Positions 24,309-33,112 of a DNA stretch of 44,993 nt are shown one piece after another. Each line of letters opens with the position of its first letter. Position 1 is the first letter of the stretch. The translations under genes were made by a program, and so were the position numbers. Below the pieces are notes generated by a model, which had not been told where the DNA came from, did no database searches, and saw only the letters and a list, made by a program, of their open reading frames with translations. This stretch comes from Planctomycetota bacterium (GTDB lineage Bacteria; Planctomycetota; Planctomycetia; Gemmatales; Gemmataceae): the NCBI GenBank assembly GCA_016872605.1, contig VGZI01000026.1:1-44993 (forward strand), written 5' to 3'.

Positions 24309-25268
24309 ATGACCGACACCACCCTGACGCTGACGCTCAACGATCGCGATGAAGCGGTGCAACTCTTCGGCCACCGCGACCAGTTCCTGCGCCTCATCCG
24401 TGACGCCCTCACCGTGCGCATCATCGCCCGCGGCGACACCATCCAGATCGACGGCGAACCGGCCCTTGTCGAGCAAGCCGAGCGCGTCTTCGCTAAGCTT
24501 CGGCAGATTCTCCAGCGCGGCCAAGGGCTGACGGCGGAGAACGTACGCACTGTGCTCGCCAACCTGCAGAAGGGCGACGACAGCCCGATCATCCAGCCGA
24601 CGGTGACATCGCTGGGCAACCACCGCGCTGTGCGACCGCGCACCGATGGCCAAGCCGTCTACGTGCAGGCGATGAAAGACAACGACGTTACCTTCGCGAT
24701 CGGCCCGGCCGGCACCGGCAAGACTTATCTTGCTGTCGGCGTCGCCGTCAACATGCTGCGCCAAGGCGCGGTCAAGCGCATTGTCCTGGTGCGCCCTGCC
24801 GTCGAGGCCGGCGAGAAACTCGGTTTTCTCCCCGGCGACATGGCCGCCAAGATCAATCCGTATCTGCGTCCGCTCTTCGACGGCCTCAACGACATGATGG
24901 AGCCCGATCAGGTTCAGCGTTATATGACCAGCGATATCATCGAAGTCGCGCCGCTCGCCTTCATGCGTGGCCGAACGCTCAATCAATCGGTCATCATCCT
25001 CGACGAAGGCCAGAACACAACCGTCGCCCAGATGAAGATGTTTCTCACACGCATGGGGCACGGGTCCAAGATCATCGTCACCGGCGACATCACGCAGATC
25101 GACCTGGAGCGCAACCAGCGCAGCGGCTTGATCGACGCCATCCATCGGCTCGAGAACATCGAGCGCGTCGCCATCGTTTTTCTCACCGAACTCGACATTG
25201 TCCGACACCCGTTGGTGCAAAAGATCGTCAAGGCCTACGAGGACGAGAAGCCTCGCAAAAGGAACTGA
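24309..25268 (+). CDS. phoH: PhoH family ATPase
   Basis: This 319-residue cytoplasmic protein has an N-terminal KH-like region (about 1-75) and a PhoH ATPase domain. The Walker A loop GPAGTGKT lies at 132-139 and Walker B VIILDE at 228-233. Family blocks VLVRPAVEAGEKLGFLPGDM and FLTRMGHGSKIIVTGDITQI are intact. The arrangement matches PhoH/YbeZ, an ATPase linked to RNA processing and phosphate-starvation responses. ATG 24309 begins the conserved part; AAGGAA lies about 13 bases upstream. In many bacteria phoH is followed by pgpH and then ybeY. Here pgpH follows, but ybeY does not. Confidence 0.92.
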   Translation: MTDTTLTLTLNDRDEAVQLFGHRDQFLRLIRDALTVRIIARGDTIQIDGEPALVEQAERVFAKLRQILQRGQGLTAENVRTVLANLQKGDDSPIIQPTVTSLGNHRAVRPRTDGQAVYVQAMKDNDVTFAIGPAGTGKTYLAVGVAVNMLRQGAVKRIVLVRPAVEAGEKLGFLPGDMAAKINPYLRPLFDGLNDMMEPDQVQRYMTSDIIEVAPLAFMRGRTLNQSVIILDEGQNTTVAQMKMFLTRMGHGSKIIVTGDITQIDLERNQRSGLIDAIHRLENIERVAIVFLTELDIVRHPLVQKIVKAYEDEKPRKRN

Positions 25269-25281
25269 AGATTGCCGATTC

Positions 25282-25322
25282 GCCGCGTGGGGCGTAGCAG
25301 GCTCTGCTACGCCGCACGCGGC
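25282..25322. repeat. 18-bp stem-loop between phoH and pgpH
   Basis: GCCGCGTGGGGCGTAGCA (25282-25299) pairs with TGCTACGCCGCACGCGGC (25305-25322) at 17 of 18 positions over a 5-base loop. It lies 14 bases past the phoH stop and 18 bases before the pgpH start. No T run follows. Confidence 0.85.
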
Positions 25323-25340
25323 AGATCAGCAATCCGCGCC

Positions 25341-27077
25341 ATGGTCTCACCGCAAAAGCAACCGCGCTTGCAGCAATGGGATGGACGCACGGATTCGTCG
25401 CGCCACGATGAGCCGCTCCTGCGCCAGCTCGCGCACAAGCGCACCATCATTCGGCTGGCGATCGTCTGGCTGACGGCGCTGGCGATGACGGCGTTCGCGG
25501 CGTGGTGGGGCGTGCCGATGCGCTACAACGTCGGCGAGATCTATTCCCACGATCTGCGCGCCCGCGTCGATTTTGTCATTGTCAATCACGTGGAGCTTGT
25601 CAATCAAGATGTCCAGGAGGGCGACATCGTCCACGAAAAGGCTGTTTTGAGCAACCGCCGGGTGTTCGAAAAATACCCGCGTGGCATGTTGCTGGTGCCG
25701 CGCGGCACGCCGATTCAGGAACGGCAACTTGATCTTTTGAAGGAAGAGCATCGCGCTTATGGCGATAGCTTGGCGCCGGCGGACCACTGGTCGCGTGCCG
25801 GATCGTTGTTCATTTTGCTTAGCCTCATCGCGGCCCTGATGGCGATGTATGTCGCGCGGTTTCAAGCCGGGCTGGCGCAGAGCTTGCCGATGATTGCAAG
25901 CGTATGCGTGCTGGTGTTGGCGACGCTGGTGCTTGCTACGCTCTTGAGCCAGCCGCCGTGGAGCGCGCTCCTGTTGCCCATGACGTTGACCGCGATGGTG
26001 TTGACGCTGGGGTACAATCCGCAATTCGCCCTGATGATGAGCTTCGCATTAGAGCTAGCACTCACAGTCACGCTGGGCGCCAGCGTCGAGCAGGTGCTGG
26101 TTCACATGGGCGGGATGGCGACGGCAATCCTGTCGCTGCACCATGTGCGGACGCGCACGCAACTTGTGCAGGTTGCAACCGTCGCCGGCCTGGCGTATTT
26201 CGCGACGACGATTGCCACGGGGCTTCTGTCGGGGCAGACGTGGTCGCTGATGCTGAGCGATGGCTTCCGCTCTTTCGTCTGGGGTTCGCTCGCGGGGTTT
26301 TTGCTGACGGGCTTGTTGCCTCTCGTCGAGCGGTGTTTCAGCTTCGTCACCGACATCAGCCTGCTGGAGCTGGCGGACGGGTCGCATCCGCTGTTGCAGG
26401 AATTGGTTCGCCGAGCGCCGGGAACCTATACGCACAGCATTACCGTCGCGACACTGGCTGAAGCGGGCGCCGAGGCGGTCGGCGCCAATCCGCTCTTGGT
26501 TCGTGTCGGCAGCTACTTCCATGACGTCGGCAAGATGCTCAAACCCGATTACTTCATCGAAAACCAGTCCGGCGAAAATCGCCACGATGATCTCGAACCC
26601 GCTCTCAGCACGCTCGTCATCATCGGCCACGTCAAGGACGGCGTCGCCTTGGCGGAGCAATATGGCCTACCAAAACCGATCGTCGATTTCATTCTCACCC
26701 ATCACGGCACCACGCTGGTCGAATACTTTTACCGCGAGGCGATGCGGTCGCAGGACGCCAACAGCAGCAACCCTGATCTCGAATCGTGTTTCCGCTATCC
26801 CGGCCCGAAGCCGCAAACGCGCGAGCAGGGCATCGTGATGCTCGCTGACGCCGTCGAGAGTACGAGCCGATCGTTGACGAATCCGACTCCGGGCAGCCTG
26901 CGCAAGCTCGTGCACGACCTTCTGATGAAGCGCCTGCTCGACGGCCAATTTGAGGAGAGTGGCTTGACGCTGACGGAATTGCATGTCATCGAAGAGGCGA
27001 TCTGCAAATCGCTGATCGCGCTGTTTCATTCCCGGATCAAATACCCTGACGCCGAACCCGAAGCGAAGGCGGCGTAA
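25341..27077 (+). CDS. pgpH: 7TM-HD domain phosphodiesterase, PgpH type
   Basis: This 578-residue membrane protein has a first helix (about 40-62), an extracytoplasmic 7TMR-HDED domain (about 63-145, with VGEIYSHDLRARVDF and VQEGDIVHEKAVLS), about seven helices (about 150-345) and a cytoplasmic HD domain (about 365-565). HD motifs are YTHSITVATLAEAGAEA, VGSYFHDVGKMLKPDYF, IIGHVKDGVALAEQYGLP and ILTHHGT. Listeria PgpH degrades cyclic di-AMP, so the same activity is likely here. No diadenylate cyclase is in the window. ATG 25341 was chosen because upstream in-frame codons lie in the hairpin. Confidence 0.9.
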   Translation: MVSPQKQPRLQQWDGRTDSSRHDEPLLRQLAHKRTIIRLAIVWLTALAMTAFAAWWGVPMRYNVGEIYSHDLRARVDFVIVNHVELVNQDVQEGDIVHEKAVLSNRRVFEKYPRGMLLVPRGTPIQERQLDLLKEEHRAYGDSLAPADHWSRAGSLFILLSLIAALMAMYVARFQAGLAQSLPMIASVCVLVLATLVLATLLSQPPWSALLLPMTLTAMVLTLGYNPQFALMMSFALELALTVTLGASVEQVLVHMGGMATAILSLHHVRTRTQLVQVATVAGLAYFATTIATGLLSGQTWSLMLSDGFRSFVWGSLAGFLLTGLLPLVERCFSFVTDISLLELADGSHPLLQELVRRAPGTYTHSITVATLAEAGAEAVGANPLLVRVGSYFHDVGKMLKPDYFIENQSGENRHDDLEPALSTLVIIGHVKDGVALAEQYGLPKPIVDFILTHHGTTLVEYFYREAMRSQDANSSNPDLESCFRYPGPKPQTREQGIVMLADAVESTSRSLTNPTPGSLRKLVHDLLMKRLLDGQFEESGLTLTELHVIEEAICKSLIALFHSRIKYPDAEPEAKAA

Positions 27078-27114
27078 TGGGCCAGGATTTCACAGAATCA
27101 TGAGATCCCTTCGA

Positions 27115-27528
27115 TCACTCGACTAGCTCCAAACGACCACCACCGGTGTCGTCGGGTCGAGCGTTGTATCGCAGCGTGCAGCCGCCGGGCGCTGGACCGT
27201 TCCGAGTTCCGCCGGCGTTGAGGAGAGTGACGCGGATGGCAAGCGTGGTTCCAGGCGTCGTGCCGGCCTGATAGCGATCGATGCGGATGCCGAGCAAGCG
27301 ATTGCCCTCCGGCGCCGTCGGCGTCAATTCGTACCCTTGGATTCTGGGTTGGAAATCCTTCGGCCAGGTCCACGCATCACTGTTGACGAGCGCGAAACGC
27401 TTGTCGCCCGGTGTGCCGACGTACTCGCGCGTCGCCTTGAGCCGCGGGTTCGTCAGCAGATCGGCGAGCAGAGCGGGAACGATTGGTTCCAGAGTTCCGT
27501 TCAGAATTCGCCGTTCTTCTTCTTCCAT
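27115..27528 (-). CDS. Hypothetical protein, coupled to secretin-like gene
   Basis: This 137-residue protein starts MEEEERRILNGTLEPIVPAL and continues with LLADLLTNPRLKATREYV and a C-terminal part rich in short strands. I do not recognise a family. No signal peptide or membrane helix is evident, so it may stay in the cytoplasm. Its ATG shares one base with the TAA of the upstream secretin-like gene (TAATG at 27526-27530), so translation is probably coupled and the two products may work together. It converges on pgpH with 37 bp between the stops. Confidence 0.66.
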   Translation of the reverse strand: MEEEERRILNGTLEPIVPALLADLLTNPRLKATREYVGTPGDKRFALVNSDAWTWPKDFQPRIQGYELTPTAPEGNRLLGIRIDRYQAGTTPGTTLAIRVTLLNAGGTRNGPAPGGCTLRYNARPDDTGGGRLELVE

Positions 27529-28826
27529 TACAATGCGCGACGTGATGACGAGGCCCCACCAGCGTTTTTCTCTTCGAGCGAGCGTGGGCGAAAGTACAGC
27601 GGCACGAGCCGCGTTCCGCCGTCAGGAACGTCGAGCACGCGCAAATGTGTTGACTCGTGAAAAACAGGAGTTTCAGCGACGACCTCGACCGGCGGCAGCG
27701 CGCGTTGCCCCTTGCCTGGCTCTTCGACAATCCGAAGCCCTTGTTCGGTGAGAACCTTAACCTTGCGTATCTGATCCACCTCCTTTGTCCGCTCGCCGAG
27801 TTCAATGCGAATGTAGCGGCGGTCGGGGCTTACCCGGATCGCACCACTAACCACAAAACCAGTGATGAAGAACTGTCGCGCCTTGTCGCCTTTGCGGACT
27901 TGCTCGGGGCCAGCTGAACACTGCTGAACCGTCTGCCGCGCCAGCAACGTCGCCGACTGGCCGTTGTCGACGGTGACATCGTCGCCGGTGACCACGAGCT
28001 TCTGATTCGACATGAGGACGTCCAACGGCACCACTTTGGGGCCGTTGCCTTCAAGGAATATGCGCTCTTCCTCCTCGATGGAGGCGCGTTTGGCATTCTT
28101 GAGCTTGCTGTAGAACGCGTCGTCGACCTCATAGAGCTTGCATTGCGTGGTGACCACCAAATCAGCCAAGCGAGCGAAAACGCGGATCGCCTGCAAAAAC
28201 TCCGCGTGCCGTGTGCCGACGGTGCGGACCGCGAGACGCGTGCCGTTGATCACTTCGATCGTCTCGGCTGTGAACGGCGTTGTCAGCTCGGTGACGGCAG
28301 CGAGGCGTTTGACGAGGCTGGCCGCTCGCTGCGCTTGATTGGCCGCGCGAAACTCTGCCCCGGTCAAACCGACGGATTCAGGCTTCGCGGTCGCGTCACG
28401 GATGTCGTGGTCGATTGCAAACGATGCGCGCTCGTAAGTCGTGATCGTGACCTGTGTGCCGTCGATGCGGAAGTCGCTTTTCAGCTTTATCTTGGCAATT
28501 GCCCTGTCCAAGGCCGTCATCACGCTAACACGGGATTGGCCGGGAAATAAAGACACAGGCGTGGCCAGCACGTCCTTGACCGTGTCGCCATAGGCCAAAT
28601 TGTCAACGCGAAGCGTGAGCCGCTTGTCCGTCGGCATCTGCGTCTGGACCGCGTCGAGAAATTTCGCCAGCGGCATGGGCTCTTTGAACGGTTTGGCATC
28701 GATCGTCTGATCGGCGAGAGCGACCAGCGTCTGTCGTGCCGCTTGATGCGTGTCAGCGGACTGCCCAAAGGTCAGCCCCGCCACGCCGATGACGAGAACG
28801 ATCGCCGTAGGTCGAGCCACTAGCAT
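27528..28826 (-). CDS. Secretin-like exported protein
   Basis: This 432-residue protein has a signal peptide (MLVARPTAIVLVIGVAGLTF, cleaved near GQSA). The N-terminal third (PLAKFLDAVQTQM and TLRVDNLAYGDTVKDVLATP) resembles secretin or STN-type short domains. A conserved C-terminal part (FFITGFVVSGAIRVSPDRRY, then VFHESTHLRVLDVPDGGTRL) resembles the beta-sheet of type II/III secretion secretins. It lacks the long gate region of a full secretin, so pore formation is doubtful. ATG 28826 has a full AGGAGG nine bases upstream. It is downstream of the sigma-54 activator gene on the same strand. I see no other secretion genes nearby. Confidence 0.66.
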   Translation of the reverse strand: MLVARPTAIVLVIGVAGLTFGQSADTHQAARQTLVALADQTIDAKPFKEPMPLAKFLDAVQTQMPTDKRLTLRVDNLAYGDTVKDVLATPVSLFPGQSRVSVMTALDRAIAKIKLKSDFRIDGTQVTITTYERASFAIDHDIRDATAKPESVGLTGAEFRAANQAQRAASLVKRLAAVTELTTPFTAETIEVINGTRLAVRTVGTRHAEFLQAIRVFARLADLVVTTQCKLYEVDDAFYSKLKNAKRASIEEEERIFLEGNGPKVVPLDVLMSNQKLVVTGDDVTVDNGQSATLLARQTVQQCSAGPEQVRKGDKARQFFITGFVVSGAIRVSPDRRYIRIELGERTKEVDQIRKVKVLTEQGLRIVEEPGKGQRALPPVEVVAETPVFHESTHLRVLDVPDGGTRLVPLYFRPRSLEEKNAGGASSSRRAL

Positions 28827-28995
28827 GGCGGTGGTCCTCCTATGAAATGACAACAAGATCGCTGAACGTGAACGCGAGCCACGCAAAAACTTGCGCCCGT
28901 CATTTTCCAAGAAAACTGGCAAACCACGTAGAGAAACCCAAACAGCAAACGACAAATGATAAACAAATTCCGAGCAGGACAAAATTCCGACCGTA

Positions 28996-29028
28996 GGCAA
29001 ATCGCGAGATATGATTTGCCTTTTGGCA
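28996..29028. repeat. Short overlapping hairpins downstream of the sigma-54 activator gene
   Basis: GGCAAATC (28996-29003) pairs with GATTTGCC (29013-29020). TGCC-TTTT-GGCA lies at 29017-29028. They share an arm, so only one can form at a time. They could end the activator transcript, but no clear T run follows on the minus strand. Confidence 0.5.
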
Positions 29029-29043
29029 TTTGCGCCGTGCAGG

Positions 29044-32004
29044 TTAGTCCAGGCCCAATTTTCTGAGGCGGCTGATCAACGTCGTGCGCGCAATTCCCAG
29101 CTTGCGGGCAGCCTTCGACTTGTTGCCTCCTGATTCGGCAAGCGCCTTCTGAATCTGCTCACGCTCGAAACGGTCTTGCTCGGCACGAAACGTCGACGTC
29201 GGCTCGGCTTCCTCGTCCGAGAGCCCGTTCGACATCACCGGTTGCGCCACGGCGGCCGGCTCCACCTGGAACACCTCCGGCGGCATCTCTTGCAGGGTCA
29301 ACACGTTGCCCTCGGCAATGACGACGGCCCGCTCGATGACATTTTCGAGTTGCCGGATGTTCCCCGGCCACGGGAACGCCTTTAGGAGCGCCAAGGCGTC
29401 GTCGTCGATCTGCGTCACGTTCTTCTTGCACCGCTGCGAAGATTGCTGAATAAACGCCATTGCCAGTTCCGGGATATCCTCGACCCGTTCGCGCAACGGA
29501 GGAACTTCGATCGGAATCACGTTGAGGCGGTAGAACAGATCCTCGCGGAATCGGCCCTCGCGAATCAAGCGTTCGAGGTCCTGGTGCGTGGCGGCAATGA
29601 TGCGGACATCGACCCGCTGCGACTCGCTGGACCCGACGCGTTCGATGGTCTTCTCCTGCAGCACACGCAAAAGCTTGGTTTGCACGTCGAGGCTGATGTC
29701 GCCGATCTCGTCGAGAAAGAGCGTGCCGCCGTCGGCCAACTCGAATCGGCCGACCTTGTCCTTGTGAGCGCCGGTGAAGGCGCCACGAACATGGCCGAAG
29801 AGTTCGCTTTCCAAGAGGCTGGGGGAGAGCGCGGCGCAATGGACTTTGACATACGGTTTGCCGGCCCGGGAACTGTTCTCGTGAACGGCGCGGGCCAAAA
29901 GTTCCTTGCCGGTTCCGCTCTCGCCGCGCACGAGGACGACGGCATCGGTGGCAGCGACCTTGCGAACCAGCGTCAAGAGTTGGCGAACCACCGGACTCGA
30001 ACCGACGATGCCGGCGGCGTTCGCCAGCGGAGCGCCTTCAGCTTCCGGAGCGGGTCGCGGTTCGGGCTTCTTCGGGGGCGGCTCGTTTTTGCGATGCAAC
30101 TCCGATTGCAACGCCAAAATACGCCGTTGTTGTTCCGCGATCTTGTCGACCTTGGCCTGCAACTCTTGGTTGAGCAGATCGATCGTACGGTGTTGCGCCG
30201 CACTCTCCAGTGCGACGCTGGTAATCTGGGCCAAAGCAGCCAACAGCGTCCAGTCCTCAGGCCGATAGGGCGTGTCCTTCGAACCGAGGATCATGACGGC
30301 AACCAGGCGACCTTCGCTGCGCAAAGGCTGGGCGACTTCGCCGCCGAGCTGGCGTAACTGTGCTTGGGCCGGCGTGAGTGCGTCCTCGCTGGGCGCCGGG
30401 CACTCCAGGGCCAGCCCGCTTTCCAGCGCCAAGAACAACGGCGAGTCCGCCGGCAGAATGTTCGCGCACGGCTGATCCCCGAGCTTCGCGACCAGCAGGA
30501 AGTCAGGCGAATCGCCCTGGCGAAGGAACACAACACCGTGCGTGATGCCAAGCGCATTGGAAACCGTGGCCAGGAGTTGCTGCGCAAGCGCCGGCGGATC
30601 AACGAGCTGCGAAACCGCCTGGCTCATCTGCTCCAGCGTCTGATCGATCTGCGATTTGCCTTGCGAGAAGCGACGATCCAGCGCGAGCTGAATACGGTTG
30701 CGCGCCGCATCGAGAATGAACACAAAGATCAACGCCGTCGTGCTGACCGTCAAAGCCGCGGGCAACGTCGGGCTGCTGACGAATCGGCTATAAAACAGCG
30801 TGCCAACGAACACGACACCGTAGTACATCAGGCCTGCCAAGAAGCTCACGAGAAAGTAGCCCACGCTGGAATTGATGATCTTCTCCAGCTCCAACAGACG
30901 GTATCGCGTCATGCCGATGGCAAAGGCAACCGTCACGATGAGCGACGCGACGAACATCGGCCACGTCACCGCCCCGTCCACGAACTTCGCCGGCTCGGCA
31001 AGCACAATGTACAGCGAGTGTCCGATTGGGATGTGCGAAAAGAACACGCCGATCAAGATGCACTTGACCTGCTTCAACTCCATGGAGTCCTCGACGGTAC
31101 GCACACTGTGAAACAGCGTTCCCATGCATGCCAGATACCAAACTGCGGCAATTCCGAACGAGATATAGATCAACGCCAAAGGGAACTGGCGAATCGCCGA
31201 ATCCGCGCCGGCAAAATACCGCACGTGGAGATAGAATCCGATCAGCAGCGCGAGATTCAGAAGCGGCACGCCATACACGGCAGTGAGGATTGAGCCCGGA
31301 TATTCCTCAAGCCAGGCCTTCGGACGTGGAAACACCAAATAGAAATGCAAACTCGCGACGGGCAAAAGCACGGCGCAAGTCATGAAGATAATGTTCAACA
31401 CCGGATAAGCAACGATATGCGTCCAGTGATAGCCGCCGATGTAGGCGCCGAGCGTGATAACACAAAGGATGTAAAATCGGACTGCCGCTTCATCGTCGGG
31501 ACGCTTCCAGTAAACGAGTGCGCCGATTACGAACAACGAGCCCTTGAGAAAAAGCCAGATCAGGGACGGGATCATGTCCTCGGCAGGGAATCGCTGCAGT
31601 TCGCATTGGAACCGAATCGTCTTGCCGTCGCTTGGTCGAAGGCATTCGACAGCGACGAAATCTCGACCTCCATCCGCCCGGCGATACCACTCGGGCGACG
31701 CTTGGCCGGATGCGATCCGCTCATAAAGGCGCCCAGGCGCTAAGATCAGTTCCGACCATGAGCGAATCGGCAAATCTCCGACCTTGATTACGAGGTCGCC
31801 AACGTCCGGATGATCGCCGTTAATCGACTCCACCTCGGGCCGATCCACCAAGTGAGGCGTCAGCACCGTCTTCAAACCGATCTCGTGACAAAGGCTCACA
31901 TGTACAATTACCCATGTCGCGTAAATCAATACGCCAATGCCGAGCGAAAGGAGCAATACCTGGTTAATTCTGCTCTTGTTTGGAAAAGAATCTGACATTA
32001 GCAT
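29044..32004 (-). CDS. Membrane-bound sigma-54 activator with PDZ-like, GAF, AAA+ and Fis domains
   Basis: This protein of about 986 residues has a first membrane helix (about 15-37), an extracytoplasmic PDZ-like segment (about 45-140), about seven further helices (about 148-430), a GAF-like domain (about 455-625), a coiled linker, an AAA+ sigma-54 interaction domain (about 685-925) and a Fis-type helix-turn-helix at the end. Decisive motifs are [14 protein letters not shown] (Walker A), [20 protein letters not shown] with the GAFTGA loop that contacts sigma-54, [11 protein letters not shown] (Walker B) and [19 protein letters not shown] (DNA recognition). There is no receiver domain, so signals probably enter through the membrane and GAF parts. 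ATG 32004 and ATG 31998 are both possible starts. It is divergent from a hydrolase gene that has a sigma-54 promoter. Confidence 0.92.
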   Translation of the reverse strand: MLMSDSFPNKSRINQVLLLSLGIGVLIYATWVIVHVSLCHEIGLKTVLTPHLVDRPEVESINGDHPDVGDLVIKVGDLPIRSWSELILAPGRLYERIASGQASPEWYRRADGGRDFVAVECLRPSDGKTIRFQCELQRFPAEDMIPSLIWLFLKGSLFVIGALVYWKRPDDEAAVRFYILCVITLGAYIGGYHWTHIVAYPVLNIIFMTCAVLLPVASLHFYLVFPRPKAWLEEYPGSILTAVYGVPLLNLALLIGFYLHVRYFAGADSAIRQFPLALIYISFGIAAVWYLACMGTLFHSVRTVEDSMELKQVKCILIGVFFSHIPIGHSLYIVLAEPAKFVDGAVTWPMFVASLIVTVAFAIGMTRYRLLELEKIINSSVGYFLVSFLAGLMYYGVVFVGTLFYSRFVSSPTLPAALTVSTTALIFVFILDAARNRIQLALDRRFSQGKSQIDQTLEQMSQAVSQLVDPPALAQQLLATVSNALGITHGVVFLRQGDSPDFLLVAKLGDQPCANILPADSPLFLALESGLALECPAPSEDALTPAQAQLRQLGGEVAQPLRSEGRLVAVMILGSKDTPYRPEDWTLLAALAQITSVALESAAQHRTIDLLNQELQAKVDKIAEQQRRILALQSELHRKNEPPPKKPEPRPAPEAEGAPLANAAGIVGSSPVVRQLLTLVRKVAATDAVVLVRGESGTGKELLARAVHENSSRAGKPYVKVHCAALSPSLLESELFGHVRGAFTGAHKDKVGRFELADGGTLFLDEIGDISLDVQTKLLRVLQEKTIERVGSSESQRVDVRIIAATHQDLERLIREGRFREDLFYRLNVIPIEVPPLRERVEDIPELAMAFIQQSSQRCKKNVTQIDDDALALLKAFPWPGNIRQLENVIERAVVIAEGNVLTLQEMPPEVFQVEPAAVAQPVMSNGLSDEEAEPTSTFRAEQDRFEREQIQKALAESGGNKSKAARKLGIARTTLISRLRKLGLD

Positions 32005-32019
32005 GAGTCTCTGCCGATT

Positions 32020-32094
32020 GTCGATAATATGTCGATTTTTCGTCACGCGTTTTTCGACAGTGTGGTTACGTCGAAAAATCGACACAATCGTCGA
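32020..32094. promoter_or_regulatory. Cluster of GTCGA motifs, candidate activator binding sites
   Basis: Six copies of GTCGA/TCGAC occur in 75 bp, at 32020, 32031, 32054, 32070, 32079 and 32090. They include the palindrome GTCGAAAAATCGAC (32070-32083) and a 13-bp inverted repeat TGTCGATTTTTCG with CGAAAAATCGACA. They lie about 55-130 bp upstream of the -24 element at 32149, the usual place for sigma-54 enhancer sites. Binding by the divergent activator is inferred. Confidence 0.62.
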
Positions 32095-32147
32095 ATCCTG
32101 AATCTATTCTAGTGCCTTGAAGGTAAATTCAATCGCTTTTTTGGAAA

Positions 32148-32163
32148 TGGCATAGAACGTGCA
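32148..32163 (+). promoter_or_regulatory. Sigma-54 (-24/-12) promoter for the alpha/beta hydrolase gene
   Basis: TGGCATAGAACGTGCA has the invariant GG (32149-32150) and GC (32161-32162) separated by exactly 10 bases. It is close to the consensus TGGCAC-N5-TTGCA. Transcription would begin near 32174, about 28 bases before the hydrolase start codon. Confidence 0.7.
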
Positions 32164-32201
32164 ATTGAAAGCAACGGATTGGGGAACACAGAGGACTATC
32201 T

Positions 32202-33044
32202 GTGAAAGCTACGCAAGAGTGGCTGGTTGCGACAAATCGACAATACCTCGCCAAATCTAATTCGTCTGCATTTGTTCACCTAGGCCAATACACGGCGGAG
32301 CTGCGCGAAACAGGCAGCGGCGACCCTGTCGTCATGATTCCAGGGCTTGCCGGGGGAGCTGACTTGCTCTCGCCATTGACGCAGTGCCTCGCCGGTGGCT
32401 TTCACGTGTTCAATTATCAGCTTCGCGGTGAGAGTGATTGCTTCGCCTTGCGCCATCCATTTGACCTGGACGATCTCGTCGAAGATCTGGCTGAGTTGCT
32501 GGATTCGCTGAGGCTTGAAACGCCGACCATCATGGGCCTATCGTTCGGCGGAATCGTGGCGCTTAAGTTTGCCATTCGTTATCCTCACCGGCTGAATCGC
32601 CTGATCGTGCAAGGCGTAGGCGCTCGCCACGAGCCGGGCCTATTGCAGCAGGTAGCCAGCACGGTCTTGTCGCGTTTTCCTCTGCCCTCCGACAATCCGT
32701 TCGTGAATCAGTTTTTCAATCTCTTGTTCGGCGGACGCCAGAAGCAGGATGCACTTTTCGATTTCGTCACCCGGCAGGTTTGGCAGACGGATCAAAGCGT
32801 CATGGCGCATCGGCTTCGGCTCGTCGAACAGTTCGACATTGCCGATCGCCTGCACCGTATTCGGGCCGCGACGCTGGTGCTCTGCGGTGAACGGGATGTG
32901 CTCGTCTCCAAAGCGAGTCTGCGGCAATTGTGCGACTCGATCCCGAACGCGACGTTCGCCTCGCTGCCCGGTTGTGGCCATTTGGCATTCGTCACGAAAC
33001 CGGGTTTGATCGCCAAGCAGGTCGATCAGTTCTTGAAATCTTGA
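32202..33044 (+). CDS. Alpha/beta hydrolase
   Basis: This 280-residue protein has the alpha/beta hydrolase layout. There is an oxyanion-side motif VVMIPGLAGGADL, the nucleophile elbow GLSFGG, a catalytic aspartate in CGERDVLVSKASL and a catalytic histidine in GCGHLAFVTKPG. There is no signal peptide, so it is cytoplasmic. The substrate is unknown; the scale and motifs fit esterases, lipase-like enzymes and C-C hydrolases. The start is GTG 32202, with AGAGGA about six bases upstream. It has its own sigma-54 type promoter and a strong terminator, so it looks like a single-gene transcript controlled by the divergent activator. Confidence 0.86.
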   Translation: MKATQEWLVATNRQYLAKSNSSAFVHLGQYTAELRETGSGDPVVMIPGLAGGADLLSPLTQCLAGGFHVFNYQLRGESDCFALRHPFDLDDLVEDLAELLDSLRLETPTIMGLSFGGIVALKFAIRYPHRLNRLIVQGVGARHEPGLLQQVASTVLSRFPLPSDNPFVNQFFNLLFGGRQKQDALFDFVTRQVWQTDQSVMAHRLRLVEQFDIADRLHRIRAATLVLCGERDVLVSKASLRQLCDSIPNATFASLPGCGHLAFVTKPGLIAKQVDQFLKS

Positions 33045-33063
33045 AGCGGCCAACCCAGGCGAG

Positions 33064-33111
33064 AGGGTGCGTATTCGCGAGAATTGATTCTCCGATGCGC
33101 ACCCTTTTTTT
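33064..33111 (+). terminator. Rho-independent terminator after the alpha/beta hydrolase
   Basis: AGGGTGCG (33064-33071) pairs with CGCACCCT (33098-33105), and the inner GAGAAT/ATTCTC extends the stem. A run of seven T follows directly (33105-33111). The minus side has no matching T run, so it acts on the plus strand. Confidence 0.9.
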
Positions 33112-33112
33112 G

